Notes under the pieces: generated by a model
What the model was told of the DNA's origin: nothing
The model's database searches: none
The model's input: the letters and a program-made list of their open reading frames with translations, nothing else
Position numbers and translations under genes: made by a program
Shown here: one piece after another, positions 13,901-28,900 of the stretch
How the letters are laid out: the number at the start of each line of letters is the position of its first letter
Position numbering within the stretch: position 1 is the stretch's first letter
NCBI GenBank assembly: GCA_008508345.1
Contig: QNGE01003267.1
Coordinates: 19,449 to 83,448 of the forward strand
Direction: 5' to 3'
DNA: 64,000 nt
Source: Paragonimus westermani
Taxonomy: Eukaryota; Platyhelminthes; Trematoda; Plagiorchiida; Troglotrematidae

Positions 13901-16900
13901 TTTAACTTTCCACAATGAGTTTGACGCATCTAAGCTGCAGCTAACTATTTGTCAAATGTGGCCAGCACTCACGTTATTCAATTGTTGTTTCCCCACTTAA
14001 ACGACTTCCCAACTCTCGCCAAAGTGCTCCACACTCAATCAGCATTACACTGTGCTTTCCGTAATCTAACTTTACAGAATGCACCGTCTCACTTTTTTTC
14101 AGCTGTCCGATACATTTCCGCATGTCATTACCAATCACTGGGTGCATTACTCGTTTCTGTCTTTACTCCATTTGCCATGCTGCCTAACTGTCACGCGTTC
14201 CGACCTTCTTGCTGACACACCGTTCTGTGAAGCGCCTACCTGACAGTGGTGTTATCGCCTTATCTAGTTCATTTCTTCTAAACGCGTTATAGGTTTTGAC
14301 GAACTTTTCCATAGAACACCATCTTATCATCTCTATTAGCTACGTACCCTTTCAGTATTATCCCTTCTCACAAAGTTGCCAAGACCTGGTACTTTTATTC
14401 AAACGAGGTATGAAGTTTCACCTCATTGACGATGACTTTCAACCAGTCTCCTGACCCATTGTTTGTTGATATTTTCATGGCGAAACTGGAACATGAAGCG
14501 TCAGAAGCAATCAGTCAAGATGTTCATTACAAGAGACACGTGGATGATGTGCCGTTGATTGCGAAAGACAAGGACCGGTTTGGAAACTTTCTGACCAAGT
14601 TTGACTCAATCACTATCGATATTCGTTTCACGTGTGATTATGAGAACAATAATTCAGTAACCTCTCTCTGTACGTTAATTAACAGAAAATTTGATGAAAC
14701 GATGGGGTGTGCAGTAAACGGAACACCTACTTTATTGAACAGCGTCTTAATTTCCTCAGTTTCTCATCGGCGCATCATTAACGTTATCTAGTGCGAACAT
14801 AAATGGGCCAGAATAATATGTACGGTCGAAGCAACACTGAGAAAATTGCGACCATTAGAAGGTTTGCTGCGTACGAACAAGCAATTCGACCACTACAGCC
14901 AATTTCACTATGAGACCCAACTTTCAGTACAGAAGACTGTTAAGTAAGTCACCTTCCAGAAATGAAAACCTGTAACTCAACATAGGTTTACGCCAGACCA
15001 GAGGACTCGACTTTAGCCATTAATTAGCCCAGTATCCGTTCTGCAGACTGAGCTTTCAGTTCTTCACCCACGTACGCATTCCTCTTCCATTGCCCCAAGG
15101 TCGGATGGCCGAGAGGATATACTTTACACTCCAATGCGTGATCTGAGGTTACCGGTACAAATGGCACACACTGAACGCATCTCACCTTCACTCAAGCGAC
15201 GAAAAGCGTGCATGTACGCACCCACTGAGTCGTACTCATAGCCATTCACCTACAGATAGTCCTAGACTTATGAGCCTGGATACAAGTGTACCCGAACCAC
15301 AGGGCGTCTCCAACGTGCAAGCCTCTTAACCGAGGCGGGTGAGGGGAAGGGTATAGCATAGGACTGCATCACAAGTCATAAATTGGCGCAGGCGTGAAAG
15401 CACATTGCCAGTAAAGTTGCTCGAACCCAATGTCTGTGATTTGGCCACCGTGGTCCACGGGCGCTACGGTTTGGCTCCTGACAGGTCTCCGTAAACGTTT
15501 GAGCGTTCGAAAGGCAACCGCTGTGTTGGAAGCCAGCATGCTTCGTTGATTTCAGGTAGATTAAAAAGCGATATTTTCCTGACAGATTGTGCTATCACAA
15601 TAATTTTTCATCAAACGATGGGTAAAATGCTGTGTTCATGACATGAACAGACTTACACATTACTAAAAGTATGATCGAAAATGATCTGTACGTGTAAATA
15701 ACCCTGATGATGGTTTAGAACCGACATGGTTACTTAGCGCAGAGCTCGTCGGAATTGAGGGTCCAAGAGTAACCAGTTCGTTCTGTATGTGACGATCTCT
15801 CTATCAGTTTGTCTGACTGTTCTTATGCTGAGTTATGTTGTAACACGCTTTTCTCAGTTTAAGTTCTTGGACAGCAGCCACGCTGGACAAATCATCACGC
15901 TGGAATCATATCACACTGTTGGAACGCAAGCACGATAACGACGAGTAGATAATGTGATAAGTGGAGAAGGTACTTGTTTGGCTTTTATTTATGTGGTCTA
16001 TGGTGAGAGTGCGAAAGAGACCACTGAGATGTTCAGTGGGAGCCATATGTGTACTTGATCGGTTACCTGTTAATAATTTCAAATATTGACGAAAATGTTT
16101 GTTGCAACCAGTAGTGTTCATAACGTACACAGAAGTCGTTGGTCGCACACACCAACAGATGATTTTTCTGTCACTGATGTTCTGTGCCGTGAAAATACAG
16201 TCCCCAGTCGAGTGCCTTTCGACTCGCTGAAGATTGTAACACTCCGAAGTCCGCTGTACGTCGGATATTTAAACGACACTCATCGACAATGACTGAATGC
16301 CCCATCACGAGAGATTGGGTTGTGAGATGCAGGCAGACGGGAGACAATGTGTACGTGATACATATCGGAAAGAGATATATATTCCATAGTATTTACTGAT
16401 GGAGTGTTCTGTTTGAATGGATTGGCGCAGAAACCCTATTTTGGCACATCAGTGATTCCCATCGTTTTGATCCGGTTCGACATCAACATATTCCAAAGCA
16501 TATAGTTTGGGCTGGACTTGTTGAAACACGGATTACCAAGTTTATCTTTTCCGGTATCCACATAATCTTCCGTAGACTAGGGTGTTGCTATATTCAGCTG
16601 CTGCAGTGGAATGTTGCACCATCGCTGGAGCAACAGAATGGCACAGCACCATATTATGCACGATGCGTACAAATATTCTCACGTGGATGGGTCGGACAAG
16701 ATGGACTACGGAAGTGATCCACATAGTCGTCTGACATTAATCCACCGGATTTTATTCATTAGAACCATATTTGATTTGAAAGAACCATGAAGTAGTGATT
16801 GCCTACTACTTGATTACACATTCAGAAAGTTAGTAAAAATTGCACATATTCGGTGTCGTACTATTTCTCCTGTTGTGTTGAATACATGAGTAGGTGAAGA

Positions 16901-19900
16901 CAGTGGGCAATACAAATTAAACCACACACGAAAATGCATTTCAATCATACCATGATAAGTCATTGATGAACATCAGTTAGACTGACTGCAAAAATGCATA
17001 ACTCAAGGTGTATGAATTTGATGGAGAGACCTATTTTTTGTGCACAGGCTGTTCGCTAACGGAATCACGAATCGTTACAACACCAAAGTGACTGTGAATA
17101 TAGACGGCGTCTAGAACATTGAACTACAGAACGTGTAATCTTACTCTGCATGGCACGCTGAAGGGAGACAACACTTTCCATTAAAAAATTTACTCACTTG
17201 CATGACTTACCTCTGACTGACTCGGTTTCAAAACAGTGTCGTCCATAAATTTAACCAATACGATTGCTTTGGCCTTCAGTATGTTGTTCTTGTATGTTTG
17301 GTTGATTCGCTTCAGAATAAACAAAATTGTAAATTCATGGTTCACATGCGCTTACCGTTTCCTGATTGATGTCTGTTAAAAAATGACATTTCTCGCGAAA
17401 TTTCTCCTCGTTTAACGGATCATGCCAATACTGTGCTTGGACCAGACTGAACAAAGTCCCATTCATTAGGATTTGAAATTCAGGCGCACACGGATGATTT
17501 TTTTGAGTTGGGAGAAAAAGGCAGAAACAAGAAGGAAAACAATCGCTTTTATGTTTTGGAATCGCGGAAATAGTCAAACAGTTCAGGTTGTCATTCTGTA
17601 TCATTGTCAACGGAAATCGGTTTGATAGTGACATAAACAGATGTGCGAAAGCAAAAGGGAATGAACCAAGTGATTTTAAAAAGCTAACTCTACTCCTAGA
17701 GCTGATGATATTGGATCGTCTGAATACAACGTTCTTAGGAATGACAAGTTATAGCTGTCACATTTCTCGACTGACAGGGTCGGCTAGCATATATATCGTA
17801 CGTGCATCTTAAAAGAAGCAGACGGCTAACAGTTTGACCATATGTTGCTTGACTCTCTTCTCAGGCAACTGATCCGTTGACGTTAACGGAAAATTGGTCA
17901 CTTTGCCAAAGACACAACGCAAGAAAAGAAAATGTAGTTATATTGATTGCAAACTGATTTAAAAAGTGAAATGTAACATTGCCACGTTATCACTAACAGT
18001 CACGAAGATGTGAATTCTTGTTTCTCTGAAATTGCAAATCTTATCATCTATAGTAATCGTTTACGTAATGCTTTACTTAATAGCGACCCGAATCATGGGT
18101 TACACTGACTAGCTGCGCGCGAAGATGTGTGTGAAATGAAGATGACTGTGGTTCACGCCACTGTTCCCGCTTCAGTTTGTGTTGAACAGCGTATGCCAAA
18201 ATGAATTGTTGCGACTGGTGCTACACTTTGATGAATGTTCAAACACGAGTGACAACCGTCAGTTACTTGCCTCTGTTTGATGGTACGGATGAAACGAAAT
18301 CAAAAATACACTTTCTCCTGCGGTGAACTGAAGGAACATTAATCTGAGGTCATTCCTTTTGTTTGATGAAAACACACGGATCCGAGCAGATGTTGAGACC
18401 AAACTAGCGTCCGTACTCGTGATGAGCCACCTAGTGCGCGGTCTGCGGAAAAAATCTGTGATGCACGCCTTTAAATGTTGCCCCCACAGCACCAGTGTGA
18501 ATTGCTCGACTAACCGCAGATTTCTGACGTAAAAGTCCCAGTCCAACTAACTTGAAAAGGCTTCAGTGAAGTTATCATGGTCGTTAATTTGATCAATTTC
18601 AGCTGACTACTGTTCAGGAATTTTACTAGCTCATACAAAAGGCTTCTGAGAAAAAATTGTCTTCCTGCTAGAAAAATCAATATCGACTTTGAATTAGAAA
18701 ATGAATGGCCCCGAATTTCTTCAGAGTGACGTACGGGGCTTGCACAGACATACTGATTACCATAAGTCTGAGTAAGCAAGGGAAAAACGTAGTAGCAACG
18801 TCAAAAGAGAACTGAAGACTTTCGACCAAGAGTTACACCATCGTTTGATGATGCGACCGATTACGACTTGAAAGTTTTGCAAATGTTGATGGTTACCCGC
18901 TGGAGGGCACAGCAATGAAAAAGAATGGGAAATCGCACCGAACACTTACTTCAGCTTGAAATCAAGTTGAAAACTGTTTACTGCACAATTGGTCAATTGT
19001 GGGGGACAAAAAGAAAGAAATATCAGTTGACCTTAGGAACTGTTAGAGGTCACGGCAGTCGTTTCCATAGCAAACATTGTTAATATCTCCGATCTCAGAT
19101 CTCACATGGACTAGGAACAAGCAAGTTTATTCTGCCTTTCATATTTTCCTATATTTGCTAATTAAGATACTCGATTCCAACAGAAATCAAATCAAAAATA
19201 GAAAGACTGTGGATATTGGATTGCGGATAGTTTGCGTTTGTGCTTATCAAAATCTACAAGCAGGCTGAGTCATTTTGCTTTCAAATACAAGCTCACACCT
19301 GCATCAGTCAGGCTCACGAATATATAGTTGCATTTTATTCACGCATAGCATTGCAAATAAGTTGTTTTCAAACCTGGATGTTTGTACACAGATTAGACAA
19401 TTCTATTTGACTTGTTTTAACCTATGTTTGCTCCACTGAGAGTGTCGTGTGTGGCAACATGTTGCAACACATTACTACGATCCAATTGAATCTGCAGTTT
19501 TTCAAGATTAATAATGAATGAAATCAATTAGCAGATCTTATCCGAAATGCCTTTATCAGAACGTACTAACAGATGAACGCCGAATTTGAGTGTGAACTAG
19601 AAGATTAGGTTCTCGCCGTACTAACTGGACTTCCACCACAGCTAGGGTCCTGGGCCATAATGGTGAATTTTAGAATGGTTGGTCAGATACTCTTGGCTGG
19701 GTAATCCTTCCCTGGATTCGTAAGACACGGTGGATACCAACATATCGGGGTATAAGTGCATCAGTGTTCATAAGTGGCTCACTGAAAGGCTTTCTAATTT
19801 TGTAAGTAACAAAGTGCATTTTCAGGTAAATCTTCGGGCGTATGAACCTAGAAATGTAGACACACTCGTGTCTAGCTTTTGTTTGGGTTGAGCAATAGCG

Positions 19901-22900
19901 TGTGTTGCCCCGTTAACTGACAGCAGAACTCTGTTCACTGCACTTTTGAGTACAATGAGTTGACTGCTGTTCCAAGTAATTCACATTTGGCGTGAATAAA
20001 GTACCCGGTCCGAGCTTTCACCCGCAAGCTTTTGGGTACAACAGTTTGATTGACGCATCTTATCGACAGTATTGCCGAGTGAGTAGTGAACGACGTAGCC
20101 GTCTCAAAGCTGTGAGGAATAGCCAAGAACCTGTTTTATTATTGGTCTTTATCAATAATGATGCTCGAGTGTTTTTAATTTCGTTCGAACTGTACCTACC
20201 AGAATTATTACCTGAGTGTAGAAGACTTAGCCGTAAACGAAACTCAGTATACGTTAGTCAATTCCACAGCCAATCTTTAGGTAGAAAGTTACGTGGAAGT
20301 TCATAACAATTATGACCAGTGACGATGAGACAAAAAACACTCATCTTTGTCATGGACAGTATTTGTACGCTCACTAAATATTTCGAAGTTCTCTGGTTTG
20401 TTAACTTCTCACATGTGGTCGTACCCTTCCACTGGCTGTAGCACTAAAGCCAGCTGTTTTGTGACTTCAAACCCTGTGCTTCTATGAATCATTTTATCAG
20501 AGAAAACTGGGAGATGCATGCTGTGGCATGTTATACCTTAGCTTAAGAATTCTTCTCGTAAACATAGAATATGCACAATATACGTCAGACACAGAGAAAA
20601 GTAGCGCGTTGGCACGCTATCTATTGACCGATCAGGACCGTTTTACCCATCGGGTTTGTGCACGTGATGCCTGCTTGTCAAAGCAGGGCTTTTATTAAGG
20701 TTGGCATTTTCAAGTTCTACTTGGGCAACAGCGTTTCAATTGAACAGAATGGACCATTTAAGAGGTCTGTTTAATGAGAGTTTCAGGTACAGGAGACGTA
20801 AAAATCATGGCGAAAGTTTAATAAATTTGAAATCGTCGCATCATCAGCTGTTTACATCGTTTTGTGATACCCACGCACATTCACTACAGTAGCCATCTAT
20901 CTGTTCTGTCTATACAAGCCCCACTGCAGTTGCAGTCGAATGCGCACACAGCGTGTACGACAGAACAAATGAGTAGTATGCGTTTGAAACGAGGGCAAAT
21001 GCGCAGCCACAAGTGTACTAGTTTCGGATATCTTACTTTGGGCTGGATAACGTTCATCAGATGGTCTCATTTCATTTTAGGGGAAGAAATAAACTTTTCG
21101 CTGAGCCATTCAAAGTGGCTCGTTGATGTCATTTTTCTTGTTGCGAACTATAATCAATCACTCACAGAAGTAGAGCTTTCTGAAGATCTTTCGTTCTGTA
21201 TGCAATTTTTTGAGGTATAATCACCCTTAAAACTGAGAGTACCAGATATTCTGTTAGTACCCACACAATTATATGCACTCCAGATGAGTGCTCAAAGGAA
21301 TCTCACTTACTGATTTTGTACGAAGTCCGTGTAGGCACCATAAGAAAGTAGCTTTTCCATCAGCCAGCAGTAATGCAGCAATCCAACGTCTCTACATTTA
21401 GGCACGCCAAACACGCCCATCTGTGGTCCCCCGATTGATATTATCGACCCAAGTGTTTTGAAAGGACATTTCTGTGCCAGAGCACGAACAAACAAACCTC
21501 CTTGAGACAGCCCGATCATATGTGTTCCGTTTGCGAATTCCGGATCGGATATAAGCTGTGCGCACACCTCGTCTATTTGTTGTACACTCGGCTTCAGATA
21601 GCTGTCTTCGATATCCTGTGAAAATGAAATTGATCGTCAGTCATGAATAGAGCAAAGTTTCAATTTCAAAATTTACGGACAGGCACTTTCACGCACACTC
21701 ACTCCGTGACATCGTTACATGGCTGTCAGTGCTTATTCACGCCTTCATCACTTCGTTGGCACATAATCCAAATTCAACGTTTTCGCGTACGTCACCGCTG
21801 AAAGCCCTCATTGGTTAGAGTAACTGAACTATTCGGTTTCAGGTCTAGTAAATTTACTTCAATTACCACTATGTTATCCAGTTGTAAACCCAGATCGTTC
21901 GCATTATACATAACCAAAACACGGAAGCAAACACTGGTGGGCCAGCATACAGTCACTTCAAGCAATATGTAACTAGGAACAATGAAATCAGGTAGGTAAC
22001 TTATCCCACTTTATAAAACATGTTTTCCTCTGATAAGCTCAGGTAGGCATTCTGCTTTCAGAAGTTATTGACTTTTAGTTCCATTCGCCCAAAGGTATCT
22101 TGAATGAGCTTATCGCGACAACGTGGTGACCGTCTGCCAGGAAGTGTTTGGTAATGTAAGATGTGAGAGTTCGAATGGCTGATTCTGAAAGTTGGGGCTG
22201 GTGCTTCATCATCTGTCTGAACCGTTATGCGGTGATTGCGTCTCTTTTTTGAGAAAGCTGCCTCTGTGTTCTGTCTATGTGAGTGTCAGTGTGACTAGAA
22301 GCGATTTCGCGCACAACGTGGACAAAAATAGTTAGGCAAACCGCGTCCGCAATTGTGGGAAACTAAACTTTCGCGTAGTTCATAGGTGTTGATCCGCTTT
22401 ATACACATGGTTCACCCATGGGACGGCCGATTTTCTCTATGCGTTTTATCACCAGCCAAGGTTTGTGGTTTGGTTGTTCCACATGAATACCTCTGAAAGC
22501 CTTATTGCTTTAGGCACTAAATATGTGCGATATACTTTTTCAAGACGTACTTATAGGTAGATACTTGAAATGCCCACCTGGAGTCTGTTAGACTCATTAC
22601 TAGGGGATATTTCAGAGACGCTCGACTCACAAGTCTCAGATATTATAGGATAAGCTTTGTGTACAAGAAATATAATGATATTGTGATTTTACTTTATACT
22701 AACATGTCCATCTAGTAGCATCATGATGGGTAGCGAGTATGGAAGACAGTCTTTTCAGATATTGTTTTGGGTAGTGCGTATTCATTTATAGGTCTCGAGC
22801 TTCGAATCTGAAGCTGTGTGCCATTGCTCTTAAGCATTCCATCGATTATCCTAGTTAGTTCGTGGCTCATCACACACCCCCTTAAGTCGATGACGTAGGT

Positions 22901-25900
22901 AAAAAAAATGAAATATTAATCTGAAAATTCATCAAAAACCAATAGATGTGTTTGCCATTATGTGGTTAAACCATGTCTAAACACTTTTACAAATGTCACA
23001 CATAATCAGTTCAACTGACGTAATAGATTCCAGGAGCACTGAAGCCTGCCAGCTATCACGGGAGTGGGTAGAAAATCACCTACGATTGAATCTATTTCAG
23101 GAAGTGATCTATTTCAATAAGTCAAACTGTTCGTTAACCAGCAAATTCTATGTTTTTGTTCCATTACACATGAAACTTGTTTGTTTAGAACAATCAAGAC
23201 TAGATATTTCATTGTGGTTAAGGTGAAGCGATTGCTGATACGCATGGCACGGGGCTCATGGCTTGTGGCTTCATGCTGAGGGAATGTACGGTAATTTTTG
23301 CGTGATGAACCATTGTGTTATAATTTATTTTTAAACTATTCCGTCAATGGCTGTTCCATGGTAGAGATTTCCAAGGTCACCTAAGATGTTTTGCAAGCAG
23401 TTTATCCTGGTGGCTTTCAGTAAAATGGTGCACAAAAGGTTTCATCGAGGCGGGTCTCGTCAACACCGTACAGGCACAGGAATCATGACTATCGGATACA
23501 TTGCCATAATAGCAGCTCAGATCGGATCACGGATTAGAATCACAGGCGGTGGATGGAGCTACACAAACGGCTTTCTCTTAGTCGTTGTACTACGTTGGTA
23601 CCTGAATTAACTTCCGCTGACCACTTTCGATTACTTTGAAAAAACAAACACTCACTGCTGCTTTAGCAGTGTTCTGGGGAAGATATCACAAGTCCGAATA
23701 TCTACTAGCAGTATGATGAACAACCGACTTCACCCAGCTAGTTTCCACCAGCACCACGGATTGTAAGAAAGTGAGTTCATCCAATATGACAAGGTGCTAG
23801 TCTTGTGACATAAGTGTTCACAGAATCTACCACGGAGTCAGTGTCATTGACGCTGCAGTAAAATATGAATCACGTTCTCTAGGCAACAAGCGTGGCCTTG
23901 TGTTTTTATTTCCTGGGAATGTGACGTGTAAATAAAAAATGGAGTGAGTTCCAGTTCTCTCAACTGATGCACTCTTTTCTGAAATTAAGCGCCTTGTCTT
24001 CTCTATCCCTGGGTTAGGTCAATTTTATATCACGTATAATTTTGCTGAAAGCATTTGACATAGGGAAACATTATTAAAACCGATTTAGCGCACACGAATT
24101 ATTATACACTAAACGGTTTCGACCTGAGTCCCGTACACTAAGCTATATGCTTCGTGACTCCCGACAACCTCCAACACGAACGTATAATCAGGAAATTATA
24201 GATTACAGGTGATAAAAAATATAAGCATTAACTTAACAAAAGACAATCAGAAGGCTTTTAATTCACGACCAACAGCTATGTGCTGAGAGACAACACTCCA
24301 ACTGCCACGACCAAACACGCAATGCAGGCTTATGATGTTTGAAGATTAAGAAAATGAACTGCTTCATGTTATCGTTCAACAAAATTGAAGTAGCCTTTTA
24401 GAATACGCAATCCAATTGTCAGTCTTAATATTGCATCAAAAAGAAACCGTCATAGCCATTCACTCATCTACCAGCTTGAAGTATTTTCACACAGTGATTT
24501 ATTCAGTATTTAATGACAACTTGTGGAAACTACAGCAGTAGTATAAACAGTATCCAGTCGACATTTTCAGTTAAGGAATGTTGATAACAACAAGAAAACG
24601 TAAACAAAGAAGAGGGTAACTTACATTAGTGTACCATGTTCTCCTCCAACCTTAGGTCGGACTGAGCTAACCTACTGGGCAATTGCACTACATCACAAAC
24701 TGAAATTTGTGAAACATTATGGCAATTTTATTAGCCACCGTTAGCTTTGGTATTTTACTGTCAATATTTAGTAGGCACTTGGGTAGCAGCCGCACAAATG
24801 CGGATTGTGTGTTTAATGCCTTTTAAGTGGAATCAATGAAATAAGCCATACTTCCTTCAACTACTCGAGCAACTAGTTCGCAATAGGGCTTATGAATTTT
24901 TACTGAGAGTCTAGATGATTCACTTTGCTTCTGAAAACTCTCGTCATCTGTGACATTCAGCAGACGCTCAGGTGCTTTGATACCGGAATAAAATATAATG
25001 GCTGCTTTTGGCTCATCGTAATCTGCATATAACGTCAAGTCCTAACAATGCAATAAGTACGGGCTGCAAATGAATAACCCATGATCGCGAGTGGAACTGG
25101 CCTTCTACACAAGCCTACTTTTGCCTGAATGTCAGTAGTTGCTGTCCCAATGACTCGGTATTCACGTTCCCAAGGCGACGCCGGTTCGTGACATCACTAA
25201 CTTATATACATTGTCTGCTCAGCCTACACCGTAGAAGTCGAATCACACGAATGGCATCGCTAAGCAACCAGTTTTCACTATGTGGGTGAGATCCCACCGC
25301 CAAGAATCCGGACTTCCACTGGATTCGAACCGGCGACAAGAACAGCAAACAACATGCTCACCGACTGCAAATCCATTGTCAACTGAGCTGTGAGGCCATG
25401 CCAAAGCCTCGGAAATTCCACATTTGCACCTATTTGATCATCCAGTTAAATTGTCAACATTGCCAAACGTCTTCTCGGTTTCCATTATATTCGATTTCTC
25501 TGCCAAAGTTCCGGTGGCAGGGTTTCTCGTCTCATAATGTACACAGAGCTGCTCCATTCTTGAGAGAATGCAGTCATTCGTTTTTTTAGGAACTATAAAA
25601 CATCAACGTAGCATGCGCTAGTTTGTGTGAAAACTGGACTATGGAATATCAGAATGTGTACGTGGTTATGCACTCTGTTGAACAGAACTTGCCATTTTGT
25701 TGACTTTTAGATCGTCAAGGTCACATGAGTGAAGGAACTGAGCCAAAAATGTAAACGAAAGTATTTCCCAAGGTGGCTCAGTACTTGGGCAAAAAGAAGC
25801 ACACGTTGTGCTATCCCACAAATTTCTGTCTGAATGGAACAAAATGCTGGTCAATTCAGCTGCTTTTTTGGTTGATGGCAGTCCTTGTCACTGATAATAT

Positions 25901-28900
25901 GGTCCTTGGAGCAAACAGACAACATACGGTTAACAGTTTAGAAAGTACTCTGTAAACCTGATCCAAACTGACGGAGGCATGTAGACCCATCCTGATACCT
26001 GAGGCAGACTTTTAGGGTATTCACAACCAATTGTATGGGCTTACATAAACTACCTTTCTACCGCAGTAGTCCATTTAGTGCTGTAACTTGTTGATTGAGC
26101 AGGTAAGCTGTCGACAGCTGTAGTCGTTCGGAAGCTTTATGTAAGCACTTCACGATATTTCACTGGTTCCTGTAGACAGAGACCAGCAAAAGCTTCTTGG
26201 ACATCATCCAAACTGTTAAGCGTGTGGAAGACAATTCGTGCTTCTGTCATGTATGGTTGACACAATATAAGCTTTAATTTGACAAACTTTGCCGTTCAGA
26301 TATGTTCATACCCAACCACATGCGGTAACGTGGTCCCATTTCGATACAGTTTTCACTCTTGCATAGTTTTTCTTGCCGTAATAGATATTTGACCATTTTC
26401 GGACAAAGTGCGGTTTTTATTAGATGTACATTATTTTTACCGCAACCTTGAGGAAGGAAATAATTTCCAGTCATTGATACTTCACCATTCTACAGAAAAA
26501 ATCAGGAGCATTTCATGATTTATTTCTGTAATCCAAGTAACTTGTGGCAGATCAAAGTTCTAGTAATCATTCATATTGCTGATTGTAACCGTTGTACAAG
26601 AAAGCAGCAAGATACTAGCTAGATTTTCGGAATAATTTTTAGTCTCAAGCATATTTAATTGCATCTTTTGGTTTTAAACGTTCTGACAAAAATTGTATCC
26701 GTCAGCCAAGTCAGCGGTCTCAATTAATAAATTAATCAGGCAAGTAGATAAGTACGTGAGTGACTAAACACAGCAGTAAGTGAATGAGTAAGTAATTAGG
26801 TCAGTAAGTAAAAAAGCAGGCAGGTTTGATATCATCGCGGTCCACACACTCATCCAAAGTTTAATTCGTTAAAATAACTGTCAGTCACAGGTGTTTAAAT
26901 GTTAACCTGATCCAGGGGATAGAAAGCACATCCTCATATGCAGTAAACTTTTGGGAAACGAATAATTGTTGCAGTTGACTGTGGAATATACGGAATGTTG
27001 GGTAAACGCATCCGACCACCATCAGGTCCCAGTTATTGTCATGACTTGCTTATGAGTAGCGCTTTCACTCATGTGGACGATTATGGTACTTAACGGTTGG
27101 GAAAAGCGATATTTACGGGAAGGAGATGACTGGAACACTGGGGCAGAGTATCTGCCTTGGGTAGTTACGTTGTGCGGCACTTCTGAGATGACATCTTCGG
27201 TGTGCATCCATCACATATCACAGTATTCACGTTTCTAAGTTTGAGCAAAACTGCCGTACCGGTGAGTTGTTAGCTTCATTCTGATTCACTAAAACGCTCA
27301 GAACTTAGTTTCACAAACAAGCAATTCCGACTCCATCAAACATTCAGTGCCCTAGGATCGATCATAAATAAGATTATATTCTTTCGGAAGATTCGTTGGA
27401 TATGGATAAATGGGCTGACATAGCCGCTGAGCGCCAACGGTAGCTAAGCATGTGTTTTGAAAGGTGTTTCAGTGCAAGGAATCTAAAAGCTATCATAGTT
27501 TGCTTAGCTTCTGTTCTGAGACACATTGATTCACAATGGCACATCTGTGAGCGGTTGACCTCTCACACTAGTTATGCTTTTTTGATACCCACTGTCCAAG
27601 ATTTCATGTTTGACCTACTGTTTCCCAACCCGTTTGGTTCGTATTTGCCTGTTTCGAGGGGTGGTGATAAACGCAATCTTCCGCACACTACAAGTTCACC
27701 GGAGCTGACGTAAATTGACCGCCACCTGCAGACAATTATCGAAGCTTAGATAGTGATAACCACGTTGTTCTCGTGTGCAACTCAGTTTCGATTTCTTGAG
27801 TGAACTACTCCATGGATTCGTTGATCATCGACATCACCTGCGTTATTGAGTGTCTACTGCACTTGAATAACTCCTAAGAACTTGAGCACTAGTATCATTA
27901 TACATGTCAACGTGCCTAGTCCAGCAGATCAGTGCCTAACAAGTAAGTAGGAGACGTATGGAATCATGAATGTATGACTCAACCGCAGTGGAAAATTGGC
28001 ATTTTCTTGAGGAGATTTCCTGACGCAGATGTACATATATAGAAAAGCTAAGAATTAACTACATCGTTTTCACAGGATATGTTGAGATTTTCAGTTGAAC
28101 CCTGGTGATTTTCACTACTCAGTATTCGTCATTTACCGGTTTCTCAAATACCACCGTTTTTCATGAAAATGTCCACAACATTATTCAGTTCGCTTTTCTG
28201 CCGCAGAAACATGAATATATAAAGTAGGTATCATCAACAGTTCTTCTGACTCATTAAAATCCTGGAATAGAGGCTGAACAGTTCAGCAGAAAATAGATGA
28301 GGAAGCTTATTGCAGACGATCGAACGCAGCTAGAATAGCTTACAATCAATCGCTTGTAGTAGATCTCCTAAACGTGATAGCTTGAGTACCCATTAACAAA
28401 TAACCATTTCTCAGTGATAGTCGATGAGAAGGTTAAGCTGACGGTTTAGGTCTTTATTGCTGGGGATGGTGCACAAGATTAATGCAGTTATGCTCGTCTG
28501 GATCGTATCCTGCCCTGTTCAATTGTGTTTTATCTGGTCGTATCTGTGTCCAACCCATGTAGCACACTCCCCGCTGGAACATGCAGGTATTCCGTGGGTT
28601 TCGGCAGGTATTGGAGTGAAATGACAAAACTAATAACTCCAGTAATTCACTATGCAATAAGTAAAAGTCAATTAATTCCACTTTGAAAAATGGGTCATTA
28701 TTTCCATCTAATTTGGCGAGGTTTGTTTAAACGCACTCATAAATTCAGATATCTTCCGACGGTTGCACTGTCGCGACCCGTGAGGTAGGTGCGGAGGAAG
28801 TTGGAAGTTTTCGTTTGTGTTTCTTACAGCATGAATGCGATTAACTTGTTTCGTACATCCTGATGAACATCTTACGAAGAGTGATTCCTGAATGTTATTT

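Larger units (their letters stand above)
4608..17210 (-). other. PPT1 intron 5 (12.6 kb)
   Basis: This is a long intron with donor GTAAGT and acceptor TTTTAG. Apart from an integrase-like scrap at 8632-8907, a Penelope-like fragment at about 14400-14990 and a possible ribozyme fossil at 15704, I see no coding or RNA feature. Short ORFs at 7029, 8238, 10008 and 10884 carry no family motif. Confidence 0.8.

Noticed and set aside
15098..15170. tRNA-like TGGCCGAGAGG (A-box-like) sequence
   Set aside because: The expected B box reads GGTTACCGG and no cloverleaf forms. Not enough for a tRNA or SINE call.
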